Shown here in pieces: positions 34,986 through 42,919 of a stretch of DNA of 64,000 bases (position 1 is its first letter; each line of letters starts with the position of its first letter). A program made the position numbers and the translations under genes. The notes under the pieces were generated by a model that saw nothing but the letters and a program-made list of their open reading frames with translations, was not told the DNA's origin and ran no database searches. Source of the DNA: Streptomyces purpureus (lineage in GTDB: Bacteria; Actinomycetota; Actinomycetes; Streptomycetales; Streptomycetaceae); NCBI RefSeq assembly GCF_014648195.1, contig NZ_BMQQ01000020.1, positions 62,001 to 126,000 of the forward strand, written 5' to 3'.

Positions 34986-36374
34986 CTACGCCCTCCGCGG
35001 CACGATCCCGCGCACCACACCCAGCTCCACCAGATCCTGCGGGCGCAACCGCAGCTGGTCGGCCGTGGCCGGCGCCTGCTCCGGCGGCCGCTTGAGGATC
35101 GCCGCGGCCAGCTCCGGGGCGATCACCGAAAAATAACTGTCCGGCGTGGCCCACGTGTTGCCCGCGGCGGCCAGCGCCAACGCCCCGCCCGACCCGCCCT
35201 CGCCGATCAGCAGCGACGTGACCGGCACCCTCGCCGCCGCGATCGCGGCGAACACTTCCGCGATCGCCGGCCCCGCCCCCGCCCGCTCCGCCTCGGCGTC
35301 GTTGGCCGCGCCCGGCGTGTCCACGAGCGTCAGGACCGGTATCCCGAGCCGGTCCGCGAGCCGCACCAGCCGGGCCGCGGTGCGGTAACCGGCCGGCCGG
35401 GTCGGCGTCCCGCCCTGCGCGGCGTACGCCACCACCCGCCCCTCGTACCACCCGAACCCGCACCGCATCCCCGGATCCACACCGCCGCAGCGGTCACCCC
35501 GGATCTCCGCCCGCCCCTCCACGTACGCGTCCAGATACGCCCCCGCGCGAGGCCTCTCAGGCGCCCGGGCCAGGGCGACGGCCTCCCACCCGGTGGCCGG
35601 GGCCGACACCTCGGCGAGCGCGGGCGGCGGGCCGACGGGAGCCGCCGCCAGGCGGGGACCACCGCCCGTCAGCAGCCGCAGCCACCGGCCCACGGCCGCC
35701 CGCAGCTCCAGCCCGGGGACGAGCGTGTCCACATGGCCCGCGGCCCACTGCCCCTCGGCCGTGTACGCCGCCGGATCGGCGTCCGGCGGGCGCACCCGCG
35801 AGCCGGCGAACCCGATCTGCGCCGACGGCAGGGCCAGCACCACATCGGCGCCCGCACCGACCGTGGCCCAACCCCCGCCCGTCGCCGGGTCACGCAGGAC
35901 CGCCACATGCGGGACCGCCGCCTCCCGCAACGCCACCGTCTCGGCGGCCACGCGCTGGAGCTGGGTGAGGGCGACCATGCCCTCCTGCATCCGGCTGCCG
36001 CCCGTCGCGACCAGCGACACCAGCGGAAGACGGCACTCCCTGGCCCTGCGGTACGCGGCGACCAGCCGGTCACCCGTACGGCGCCCCAACGACCCGCCCA
36101 GGAACCCGAACTCGAAGGCCACCAGCACACATCGCTGCCCGTCGACCACCGCCGTACCGTGGACGACCGACTCCGACTCGCCGGTACGGGCGGCGGCCAG
36201 GGCGTGCGAGGCGTCGTACCCCTCCCAGCCGAGCGGCCCGTCCGCCGGGCCGTCGCTGGTGCCGTCGCCCGTCACCTCGACCGTCACCTCGCCCGTCACC
36301 TCGACCGTCACATCGTCCGTGAAGTCGTCCGTCAGGAGGGCGATCGCCTCCCGCGCGCTCAGCCGCTCAGCCAT
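34986..36374 (-). CDS. Fused beta/alpha acyl-CoA carboxyltransferase-like protein
   Basis: The 462-aa protein joins two crotonase-fold carboxyltransferase halves: GGSLGRRTGDRLVAAYRRA...LVATGGSRMQEGMVALTQL (beta-like, without the AccD zinc ribbon) and PAGYRTAARLVRLADRLGIPVLTLVDTPGA...LIGEGGSGGALALAAAG (alpha-like). A biotin-dependent carboxyltransferase or malonyl-CoA decarboxylase role is possible; no biotin carboxylase or carrier is in the window. The start overlaps the matB stop by 8 bp, so the pair is an operon. Residues about 14-37 contain an acidic VTVEVTG repeat encoded by 12-bp tandem repeats. Confidence 0.75.
   Translation of the reverse strand: MAERLSAREAIALLTDDFTDDVTVEVTGEVTVEVTGDGTSDGPADGPLGWEGYDASHALAAARTGESESVVHGTAVVDGQRCVLVAFEFGFLGGSLGRRTGDRLVAAYRRARECRLPLVSLVATGGSRMQEGMVALTQLQRVAAETVALREAAVPHVAVLRDPATGGGWATVGAGADVVLALPSAQIGFAGSRVRPPDADPAAYTAEGQWAAGHVDTLVPGLELRAAVGRWLRLLTGGGPRLAAAPVGPPPALAEVSAPATGWEAVALARAPERPRAGAYLDAYVEGRAEIRGDRCGGVDPGMRCGFGWYEGRVVAYAAQGGTPTRPAGYRTAARLVRLADRLGIPVLTLVDTPGAANDAEAERAGAGPAIAEVFAAIAAARVPVTSLLIGEGGSGGALALAAAGNTWATPDSYFSVIAPELAAAILKRPPEQAPATADQLRLRPQDLVELGVVRGIVPRRA
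36264..36335. repeat. In-frame 12-bp tandem repeat, six copies
   Basis: Units GTCGCCCGTCAC, CTCGACCGTCAC, CTCGCCCGTCAC, CTCGACCGTCAC, ATCGTCCGTGAA and GTCGTCCGTCAG follow without gaps. They encode a tetrapeptide-like VTxE/VTGE repeat near the N terminus of the carboxyltransferase. Copy number could vary between strains. Confidence 0.9.
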
Positions 36375-37806
36375 GGAGGGCCTTCTTCATGACCTTGCCC
36401 ATGTCGTTGCGGGGCAGCGACTCCAGGAACCGCACCACCCGCGGCCGCTTGTGCGGCGCCAGCTGACCGGACACATGGTCCACCAACTCCTGCCCCGCCG
36501 GCGGCTCCGCCGGATCCGCCGCCACCACCCAGGCCACGATCCGCTCACCGAGATCCGGATCCGGCTCACCCGTCACAGCGGCCTCCCGCACCCCAGGGTG
36601 GTCAAGGAGCGCGTTCTCGATCTCGCCCGCGCCGATCTTGTACCCGCCGCTCTTGATCAGATCCGTCGCCTTACGGCCCACGATCCGTACGTACCCGTCC
36701 GGGTCCCGGACCGCCATGTCGCCCGTGCGGAACCAGTCCCCGTCGAACGCCGCCGCCGTCGCCTCCGGCCGGTTCAGATAGCCGGTGAACAGATTCGGCC
36801 CCCGCACCTGGATCTCGCCGACCGTCTCCCCGTCGTACGCCTCGATCACCGAACCGTCCTCCTCCACGAGCCGCAGCTCCACCCCCGGCAACGGCAGCCC
36901 CACCGAACCAGGGCGGGGCTCCCCGTCGACCCGGATGGAGGTGTTCATCAACGTCTCGGTCATGCCGTACCGCTCGATCACCCGCCGCCCGGTCGCCGCC
37001 CCGATCCGCTCATGGTCATGGACCGGCAGGGCCGCCGAACCCGACACGAGCAGCCGCGCCCCGGCCAGGGCCGCCACCAGGCCGGCGTCGTCGGCGAGGG
37101 CCTCGGCGATGCGGTGGTACATCGTCGGCACCCCGAACAGCATCGTGCCGCCGGCGCCGAGCTCCCGCGCCACGCCCTCGGTGGTGAACCGGCCCAGATG
37201 GCGCACCTCCCCGCCGCGCCGCAGCGGCCCGAGGACACCCAGGATCAGACCGTGCACATGGAACAGCGGCAGCGCGTGCACCAGCACGTCGTCGGCGGTC
37301 CACGCCCACGCCTCCTCCAGCGCGTCCAGCGAGGCGGCGACGGCCCGGCGGGGCAGGACCGTGCCCTTGGGCGGGCCGGTCGTGCCCGAGGTGTACACGA
37401 TCAGCGCCGGCTCCTCCGGGCCCGGCTCCGGCGGCAGCGGCACGCGATGGACCGCCGTCACGTCCACGTCCAGCCGCTCCGGCCCGGCGAGACCGGCCGG
37501 CAGCGCGTCACCCGGCGCCGCGAGGACCAGCGCGGGGGCGCTGTCGTCGAGGATGTGCGCGAGCTCCCGTTCCCCGGTCCGTGGATTGAGCGGTACGGCC
37601 GGGACCCCGGCCAGCAGCGCGGCGACCACCGCGACCGCGGTCTCCAGCGTCGGCGTGGCCCAGACGGCGACCCGCCCCGCCCCGTCGATCCGGGCGGCCA
37701 GCGCGCCGGCCGCCGAGGCGAGACCGTCGTACGTCAGCGCACGGTCGCCGAAGCGCACGGCGGGCCGGTCCGACCGGGCGGTCAGGGCCGGGAAGAGGGA
37801 GCTCAC
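36367..37806 (-). CDS. matB: Malonyl-/methylmalonyl-CoA synthetase
   Basis: The 479-aa acyl-CoA synthetase closely resembles the structurally characterised S. coelicolor MatB (SCO2444): MSSLFPAL at the start, the ATP loop VYTSGTTGPPKGTV, PLFHVHGLILG, RLLVSGSAALPVHDHERI, YGMTETLMNTS and GRKATDLIKSGGYKIGAGEIE, with the acyl-adenylating Lys in RNDMGKVMKKAL. MatB makes malonyl- or methylmalonyl-CoA from the free acid, CoA and ATP in the cytoplasm. It overlaps the carboxyltransferase gene by 8 bp. An imperfect dyad at 37888-37907 lies 82 bp upstream. Confidence 0.93.
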   Translation of the reverse strand: MSSLFPALTARSDRPAVRFGDRALTYDGLASAAGALAARIDGAGRVAVWATPTLETAVAVVAALLAGVPAVPLNPRTGERELAHILDDSAPALVLAAPGDALPAGLAGPERLDVDVTAVHRVPLPPEPGPEEPALIVYTSGTTGPPKGTVLPRRAVAASLDALEEAWAWTADDVLVHALPLFHVHGLILGVLGPLRRGGEVRHLGRFTTEGVARELGAGGTMLFGVPTMYHRIAEALADDAGLVAALAGARLLVSGSAALPVHDHERIGAATGRRVIERYGMTETLMNTSIRVDGEPRPGSVGLPLPGVELRLVEEDGSVIEAYDGETVGEIQVRGPNLFTGYLNRPEATAAAFDGDWFRTGDMAVRDPDGYVRIVGRKATDLIKSGGYKIGAGEIENALLDHPGVREAAVTGEPDPDLGERIVAWVVAADPAEPPAGQELVDHVSGQLAPHKRPRVVRFLESLPRNDMGKVMKKALHG

Positions 37807-37972
37807 CCTTCGTCCTCCTCACATCGCGGCAGAGCCTGCCGCACGGGGCTGTTCTTCCGGACTCACAAGCCTCAGCATTCTCCCCACTACACGCGTACTC
37901 GTGCGTAACTCCGCCGCTTCGGCCGCCTGGTGATCCGCTGGTACGGGAAGCACGGCGGCGGCACGGAAGACG

Positions 37973-38028
37973 GATGACGACTGACAGATGACGACTGGCA
38001 GACGGCAACCGACAGATGACGGACGTCG
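37973..38028. repeat. Degenerate 14-bp tandem repeat, four copies
   Basis: GATGACGACTGACA, GATGACGACTGGCA, GACGGCAACCGACA and GATGACGGACGTCG are contiguous. They lie in the gap between matB and the 3' end of the sensor kinase gene and are not coding. Confidence 0.8.
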
Positions 38029-38046
38029 GATGCGCGCGTCCGGCGG

Positions 38047-39582
38047 TCAACGCCCCGGCAGCTCCCACGACCACGTGCCGGTCGTACCGCCTTCCCCGTC
38101 GTCCGTGACGCTCAGCGTGACCTCGTCCGCCGCCGTGACCTCCACGCCGACCCTCGACACCCCGGCCCTGCGGTGCGCCGCCGCCAGCGCGCCCCGCAGG
38201 GCCGCCAGCAGCTGGTCCGCCACCGGATCCGGGACGAGGGTGTCCACCGCCCCGCCGAAGTGGACGGACGGCTGGAAGCCGAGGAGGGCCGCCGCGCCGC
38301 CCGTCTCGCGCAGGACCCGGCCCCGGAAGGAGGCCGGCACGTCGGCGGGCGGCTGCTGGAGGGCGAAGATCGCTGTGCGGACCTCCTGGATGGTGGAGTC
38401 GAGTTCGTCGACGGCCCGGCCGAGCATGGTGGACTCCTCGGAGGCGGCCGCCGCCCGGCGGCGCGTCGACTCCAGCATCATCTCGGTGGCGAACAGCCGC
38501 TGCACGACGAGGTCGTGCAGGTCGCGGGCGATCCGGTCGCGGTCCTCGAAGACCGCGAGCCGCTCACGGTCGTGCTGGGCGTCGGCGAGGACGAGCGCCA
38601 GCGCGGCCTGGGAGGCGAACTGCGAGGCCAGCAGCCGCTCCACGGCCGTGTACGGCGGTCCGCCGCGGCGCCGCGGCAGGGCGAGGGTGCCGATGAGCTT
38701 CCCGCCGCTCTGCAGCGGCAGCATCATCGAGGGCCCGAACCGGGACCGTACCGAGGTCGTCATCCTGGGGTCGGTCGCCGAGTCCTCGACGAACACGGGC
38801 TCTCCGCCGAGCAGTTGGACCAGGACGGGGGAGCCGGGCGCGATGGTCGTGCCGATCAGGTCGCCCGGGTCGTCGTGGGTGGACGCGGCGACGATCTCCA
38901 TACCGCCCGCGGCGGTAGGCTGGAGGACCACCCCGGCCGAGGCGTCCGCGAGCAGCCGGGCCCGCTCGGCCACGGTCATCAGCGCGTCGGCCGCGGACTC
39001 GCCCGTGAGCAGCGCCGTCGTCACCGCGGCCGCGCCCTCGATCCAGCGTTCGCGCTGCCGGGCGGTCTCGTAGAGGCGGGAGTTGCCGATGGCGATCCCG
39101 GCCTGGGAGGCGAGCACCCGCAGCAGGGCGAGGTCTTCGTCGGTGAAGGAGCCGGATCGTTTCTCCGTGAGGTAGAGATTGCCGAAGACCTCGGTGTGGA
39201 CCAGGATCGGCACGCCGAGGAAGGACCGCATCGCCGGGTGGCCCTCGGGCATCCCGCAGGAGCGCGGATCGGTGGTCAGATCGTCGAGCCGCAGCGGCCG
39301 CGGGTCCCGTACGAGCGCGCCGATCACCCCGTGGCGCCCGTCGGGGAGCCGTCCGATGCGGCGCCGTTCGGCCTCGGTCAGTCCGGTGGTGAACAGCTCG
39401 GTGATCCGGCCGCGCTCGGGGTCGATCACCCCGAGCGCGCCGTACCGCGCCCCGGTCAGTTCGGTCGCGGAGTCCACCAGGTGCTGGAGGGTGGCCCGCA
39501 GCTCCAGCTCGCTGCCGACGCCGAGGACCGCCTCCAGGAGCTGCGGGAGGCGGGGAGCGGCGTGCTCCGGTTCCAGGGACAT
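38047..39582 (-). CDS. Dual-GAF sensor histidine kinase with degenerate ATPase domain
   Basis: The 511-aa protein resembles DevS/DosS kinases: GAF 1 (about 30-175, LVDSATELTGARYGALGVID), GAF 2 (about 190-335), then a HisKA_3 dimerisation helix with phosphoacceptor His356 (DRIARDLHDLVVQRLFA). The ATPase domain is atypical: the N-box has no Asn (LRGALAAAHRRAG), only a partial G1 box (DDGEGG) remains, and the protein ends shortly after with WSWELPGR, without the G2 region. It may not autophosphorylate, or may act with another subunit. No response regulator gene is adjacent. The mbl gene lies 24 bp upstream in the same direction. Confidence 0.85.
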   Translation of the reverse strand: MSLEPEHAAPRLPQLLEAVLGVGSELELRATLQHLVDSATELTGARYGALGVIDPERGRITELFTTGLTEAERRRIGRLPDGRHGVIGALVRDPRPLRLDDLTTDPRSCGMPEGHPAMRSFLGVPILVHTEVFGNLYLTEKRSGSFTDEDLALLRVLASQAGIAIGNSRLYETARQRERWIEGAAAVTTALLTGESAADALMTVAERARLLADASAGVVLQPTAAGGMEIVAASTHDDPGDLIGTTIAPGSPVLVQLLGGEPVFVEDSATDPRMTTSVRSRFGPSMMLPLQSGGKLIGTLALPRRRGGPPYTAVERLLASQFASQAALALVLADAQHDRERLAVFEDRDRIARDLHDLVVQRLFATEMMLESTRRRAAAASEESTMLGRAVDELDSTIQEVRTAIFALQQPPADVPASFRGRVLRETGGAAALLGFQPSVHFGGAVDTLVPDPVADQLLAALRGALAAAHRRAGVSRVGVEVTAADEVTLSVTDDGEGGTTGTWSWELPGR

Positions 39583-39606
39583 GCGTACGCCGGGGGGCGC
39601 CGGGGG

Positions 39607-40656
39607 TCATTCGGGCACGGAGGCGGCCACGGGGTCCAGGACCAGCGGCTGGATCCGGCCCTCCAGCATTGCGCCGAGTCCGAGCACGGCGCAGATGTCG
39701 GGCCGTTCCGCGATGGCGACCGGCATCTTCGTCGCCTCGCGCAGCATGTGGTCGAGGCCGGGCAGCAGGGCGCTGCCGCCGACCATCATGATGCCGCTGT
39801 CGGCGAGGTCGGCCACCAGGTCCGGCGGGCAGTCCCGCAGGATCTTGCCGATGCCGTCGAGCACGGCGGTGAGCGGGGTGTGGATGGCGTCCCGTACGGC
39901 GGCGGTGTCCACCCGGACCGAACGGGCCAGGCCCGTGGCCACGTCCCGGCCGTGGATCTCGGTCGACTCCGGGCCCTGGACGGTGAGGCCGTTGCCGCTG
40001 AGGGCCAGCTGCAGGGGCCGGACGGACTGGCTGGGCAGCATCAGTTCGTGCTGGTGGCGCAGGTGCTGGATGACGGCGTGGTCGATGGCGTCGCCGCCTA
40101 CCGGGATCCGTTCGGCGGTGACGATCGAGCCGAGCGAGAGGACGGCGACCTGTGTGGTGGCCGCCCCGCACACCATGATCATGGTGGCGGTCGGCTGCTC
40201 GACCGGGAGTCCGCAGCCGACGGCCGCCGCGATCAGGGTGTCGACCAGTTCGACCCGGCGCGCCCCGAGCCCGACCAGGGTCTCGATGGTGGCGCGCTGG
40301 GCGAGCGGGTCGGCTTCGTGGGGGGTGCAGGCCGCGGCCCGCAGCCGGGGCTTGCGGCGCAGCTGGCGGCGGAGCTTCTCGCCGAGGAGGTGGCGCAGCA
40401 TCCGCTGGGCCATCTCGATGTCGACGACCGACCCGCCGGAGACGGGCCGTACGACCCGGATGTAGCCGGGGGTCCGGCCGGTCATCTTCTCGGCGAGGGT
40501 GCCGACGGCGATGAGCGCACCGGTGCGGGTGTTCACGGCCGCGACGCTCGGCTCGTCCACGACGAGCCCGGCCCCCTTGACGAAGACACGGGTGCGCGCG
40601 GCCCCGAGGTCGACGGCGACATGGCAACGGCGCAGCTGCTCCAGGCTGACTGACAC
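39607..40656 (-). CDS. mbl: MreB-like actin homologue Mbl
   Basis: The 349-aa protein has the actin-type phosphate-1 strand HVAVDLGAARTRVFVKG, VVRPVSGGSVVDIEMAQ, phosphate-2 MIMVCGAATTQVAVLSLG, IPVGGDAIDHAVIQH and the adenosine motif IMMVGGSALLPGLDHML. It matches Streptomyces Mbl (SCO2451), which works with MreB in spore-wall synthesis rather than in vegetative tip growth. The GTG at 40656 (MSVSLEQLRR) has GGGAGG 6 bp upstream; longer in-frame extensions are proline- and arginine-rich and not conserved. The sensor kinase gene follows in the same direction. Confidence 0.88.
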   Translation of the reverse strand: MSVSLEQLRRCHVAVDLGAARTRVFVKGAGLVVDEPSVAAVNTRTGALIAVGTLAEKMTGRTPGYIRVVRPVSGGSVVDIEMAQRMLRHLLGEKLRRQLRRKPRLRAAACTPHEADPLAQRATIETLVGLGARRVELVDTLIAAAVGCGLPVEQPTATMIMVCGAATTQVAVLSLGSIVTAERIPVGGDAIDHAVIQHLRHQHELMLPSQSVRPLQLALSGNGLTVQGPESTEIHGRDVATGLARSVRVDTAAVRDAIHTPLTAVLDGIGKILRDCPPDLVADLADSGIMMVGGSALLPGLDHMLREATKMPVAIAERPDICAVLGLGAMLEGRIQPLVLDPVAASVPE

Positions 40657-40764
40657 GGCGAACCTCCCGGGAACGGTAGATGTTCGCATCGTCCGTTCGC
40701 ACGGCCCGGTGCGCGCGCTGGGCTGCGCCGGTCGGGGTGGGGGAGGTGCTTTGCTGACGGCCAT

Positions 40765-41334
40765 TCAGAGCAGTCGCTGCAGCAGGCCCCAGGTGAACTC
40801 CGCGACCCGGTCCACCCCGTCGGGGGTGGTGAACGCGAGGCGCCAGCGGGTGGGGGCGCTGCCCTCCATCGGCCGGGCGGGCGCGAACGCCCGCGCGACC
40901 TCGTCGACGGTGCACGACCAGGGTCGCAGGTCCGCGGCCGAGCGCAGTGCGGGTCCGGCCGCCCCGGGGGCTCTGACCAGCCATTCGTTCCATACGGCGC
41001 CGCCGGGCCCGGCCAGTACCTCGAACCGCAGGTCCGGCCAGAGCGGTACGGGCCACAGCAGCGCGTCGCACTCCAGGTCGCCGATCCGGCGGCGGGCGCG
41101 GGTCTCGGGTTCGCCGAGGACGGCGCGGTAGCGGGCGAGCGCGCCGCGGCCGCGCGGGGCGCGGGACATGGCCTGCCAGCGGCGGTTGGCCTCGCGCATC
41201 TCGGTCAGGGAGGCGCCCAGTTCGCGGCGGGCGTCCTCGACGAGACCCGGCTGGTGATCGGCCATGCGGCGCAGCAGTACGAGCTGGAAGTCGAGCGGTC
41301 CGAAGGGCGCGGCGGCCCCTTTGGCGGGATTCAT
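40765..41334 (-). CDS. Uncharacterised Streptomyces protein
   Basis: The 189-aa soluble protein starts at the ATG 41334 (MNPAKGAAAPFGPLDFQL); an in-frame ATG at 41343 is a minor alternative. It has a helical N-terminal half (LVEDARRELGASLTEMREANRRWQ) and a Trp-rich second half with DALLWPVPLWPDLRFEVLAG and NEWLVRAP, ending in FTWGLLQRLL. No signal peptide, membrane helix or catalytic motif was found. It lies 108 bp upstream of mbl in the same direction. I do not recognise the family. Confidence 0.65.
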   Translation of the reverse strand: MNPAKGAAAPFGPLDFQLVLLRRMADHQPGLVEDARRELGASLTEMREANRRWQAMSRAPRGRGALARYRAVLGEPETRARRRIGDLECDALLWPVPLWPDLRFEVLAGPGGAVWNEWLVRAPGAAGPALRSAADLRPWSCTVDEVARAFAPARPMEGSAPTRWRLAFTTPDGVDRVAEFTWGLLQRLL

Positions 41335-41458
41335 GACGGCCATCCTGCCCGGGTGCCGTGTCGGCGAGTGGGCGCGCCGTGACACAGCGGAGTCCACACA
41401 GGATCCACACAGTCACGGCTACCTCAGGTGTCCCGGGGCCACATAATCTGCGGGCGCC

Positions 41459-42376
41459 ATGGATTACTGCCTTCAGTGCCGGCGGCATCTCAACGGCGCC
41501 CTGGCCTGTGCCGGGTGCGGCACCCCCGTGGAGGAGCTGCGGTACCACGCCCCCAGCGCCGCCCGGGCGCCCGAGCCCGTGCGCATGCCCGAGCCCGGTC
41601 CGGCGGCGGAGAGCGGCCACGGTCCCGGGCCCGAGGAGGGGCCCGAGGAGCCTTACGGCCCGGTCTTCGAGCTGGATCCGGTCGAGCGTCCCGCCGAGCG
41701 GACGAGCGACGGCGGCCGCTCCGCCCGGCGCGCCGCGACGCGCCGCGGGCCCGCGCGTCCCCGCCGGGCCCGGCGCCGCCGCGGCCGCAAAGTGCTGATC
41801 GGTACGGTCGGCCTGCTGATGGCGGCCGGCGCCCTGAGCCTGACCGAGCTGGCCATGGAACAGCCGGGCGAGGACGGCCCCGCGACGTCGGTGCGCCAGG
41901 ATGACGTGGTCGAGACGGAGCTGCCGGCCGAGCCGTCGGAGGGGGTGACCGAGCCGCCGCAGGGGCCGAGCCCGGTGGACCGGCCCGCCTCGGCGACCTC
42001 GCCCGCCCCGCGGCCTTCGTCGACGTACCGCGGCCCGGGTAAGTCCACGGGCCCAGGCGACGGCGACAGCTCGGGGACCGGCACGGGCTCCGGTACAGGT
42101 ACGGGCAGCGGCTCCGGTGACGGTACGGGTACGGACGCGGGAGCGGGCGCCGGGGGCGTGCCCGGCGCGGGCAGCGGTACGTCCGGTCCCACGGCCGGTC
42201 CGCCCCGGACGCCGTCCGCCTCCGCCCCGCGCCCGAGCGGCTCGCCCGGCGAGCGGCCCACCGCCACGCCTCCGGGCCAGCAGCCGCCGCCCGGCCAGGA
42301 TCCGCCGCCCCCGCCGCAGGAGCCGGAGCCCACCCCGTCGGAGACGTGTACGCGGTTCCTGTGGTGGTGCGTGTAG
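41459..42376 (+). CDS. Zinc-ribbon, single-pass membrane protein with Gly/Ser/Pro-rich outer domain
   Basis: The 305-aa product starts with a CxxC-x13-CxxC zinc ribbon (MDYCLQCRRHLNGALACAGC), then an acidic Pro-rich cytoplasmic stretch, a basic cluster (RRARRRRGRK), one membrane helix (VLIGTVGLLMAAGALSL, about 118-134), and a long low-complexity region rich in GTGSG and PPPG units. It ends abruptly in ETCTRFLWWCV, two Cys flanking aromatic residues. The topology predicts a cytoplasmic zinc domain and an outer tail. No known enzyme. CATAAT at 41442-41447 may be the -10. It ends 3 bp from the convergent MarR gene. Confidence 0.7.
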   Translation: MDYCLQCRRHLNGALACAGCGTPVEELRYHAPSAARAPEPVRMPEPGPAAESGHGPGPEEGPEEPYGPVFELDPVERPAERTSDGGRSARRAATRRGPARPRRARRRRGRKVLIGTVGLLMAAGALSLTELAMEQPGEDGPATSVRQDDVVETELPAEPSEGVTEPPQGPSPVDRPASATSPAPRPSSTYRGPGKSTGPGDGDSSGTGTGSGTGTGSGSGDGTGTDAGAGAGGVPGAGSGTSGPTAGPPRTPSASAPRPSGSPGERPTATPPGQQPPPGQDPPPPPQEPEPTPSETCTRFLWWCV

Positions 42377-42379
42377 CCG

Positions 42380-42829
42380 CTACCGCCCGGGTGTGTCCGT
42401 GCTGTCCGCGCCGAGCATGCGGCGCAGCAGATCGCGCAGGACGGTCCGCTCCTCCTCGGAGAGCTGGGCGAGCGGTTCGCGGGCGAAGCGGAGGGACTCG
42501 CGCAGCTCGCGGGCGGTGCGCCGGCCGTCGTCGGTGGCGGCCGCCAGTTTGACCCGGCGGTCGGCCGGGTCCGGGCGGCGCTCGACCATGCCCCGGGTTT
42601 CGAGGCGGTCGACGATGCCGGTGACGTTCGACGGTTCGCACTTCAGCTTCTGGGCGATCTTGCGCATGGGGACCGGCTCCAGGGCGAGCAGTCCGAGAAC
42701 CCGTGCCTGGGCGCCGGTCAGCGCGTGCTCGGCGGCGGCCTGCTCGTACTCCTCGTAGTAGCGGGCCACGACCGAGCCGATGAGTTCCACGACTTCGGTG
42801 GTCAGGGGGTCTGTGTGTGGGGCGGCCAT
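42380..42829 (-). CDS. MarR family transcriptional regulator
   Basis: The 149-aa protein has the winged-helix core: ALTGAQARVLGLLALEPVPMRKIAQKLKCEPSNVTGIVDRLETRGMVERRPDPADRRVKL, split by the recognition helix around Cys-Glu-Pro-Ser-Asn. The N-terminal Cys of OhrR-type sensors is absent. It is divergent from the MDR reductase and Ohr genes, and an AT-rich dyad lies between. Several in-frame ATG codons (42829, 42835, 42838) are possible starts; none has a good ribosome site. Confidence 0.87.
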   Translation of the reverse strand: MAAPHTDPLTTEVVELIGSVVARYYEEYEQAAAEHALTGAQARVLGLLALEPVPMRKIAQKLKCEPSNVTGIVDRLETRGMVERRPDPADRRVKLAAATDDGRRTARELRESLRFAREPLAQLSEEERTVLRDLLRRMLGADSTDTPGR

Positions 42830-42851
42830 GGGCATCATCGTACCCAGATAC

Positions 42852-42888
42852 TTGACAACATGAAATATCCAGGCGCATGGTTGTTTCA
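42852..42888. promoter_or_regulatory. Candidate MarR operator and promoter
   Basis: TTGACA at 42852-42857 is a consensus -35 for the reductase. ACAACATG (42855-42862) faces CATGGTTGT (42876-42884), and TGAAA (42861-42865) faces TTTCA (42884-42888). The AT-rich dyad overlaps the promoter, as for a MarR repressor. Confidence 0.55.
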
Positions 42889-42919
42889 GGTAGTGAAGCT
42901 TTTTTAGGAGGCCCGCCCA

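Noticed and set aside
36264..36335. 12-bp repeats as a CRISPR array
   Set aside because: Units are contiguous, without spacers, and in frame within a gene.
40657..40764. Longer N terminus for mbl from an upstream start near 40764
   Set aside because: The extension is Pro/Arg-rich and non-conserved, and a strong ribosome site precedes the GTG at 40656.
42060..42170. GTGSG-encoding stretch as an independent repeat element
   Set aside because: It is codon-level low complexity within the 41459-42376 gene without a fixed unit length.
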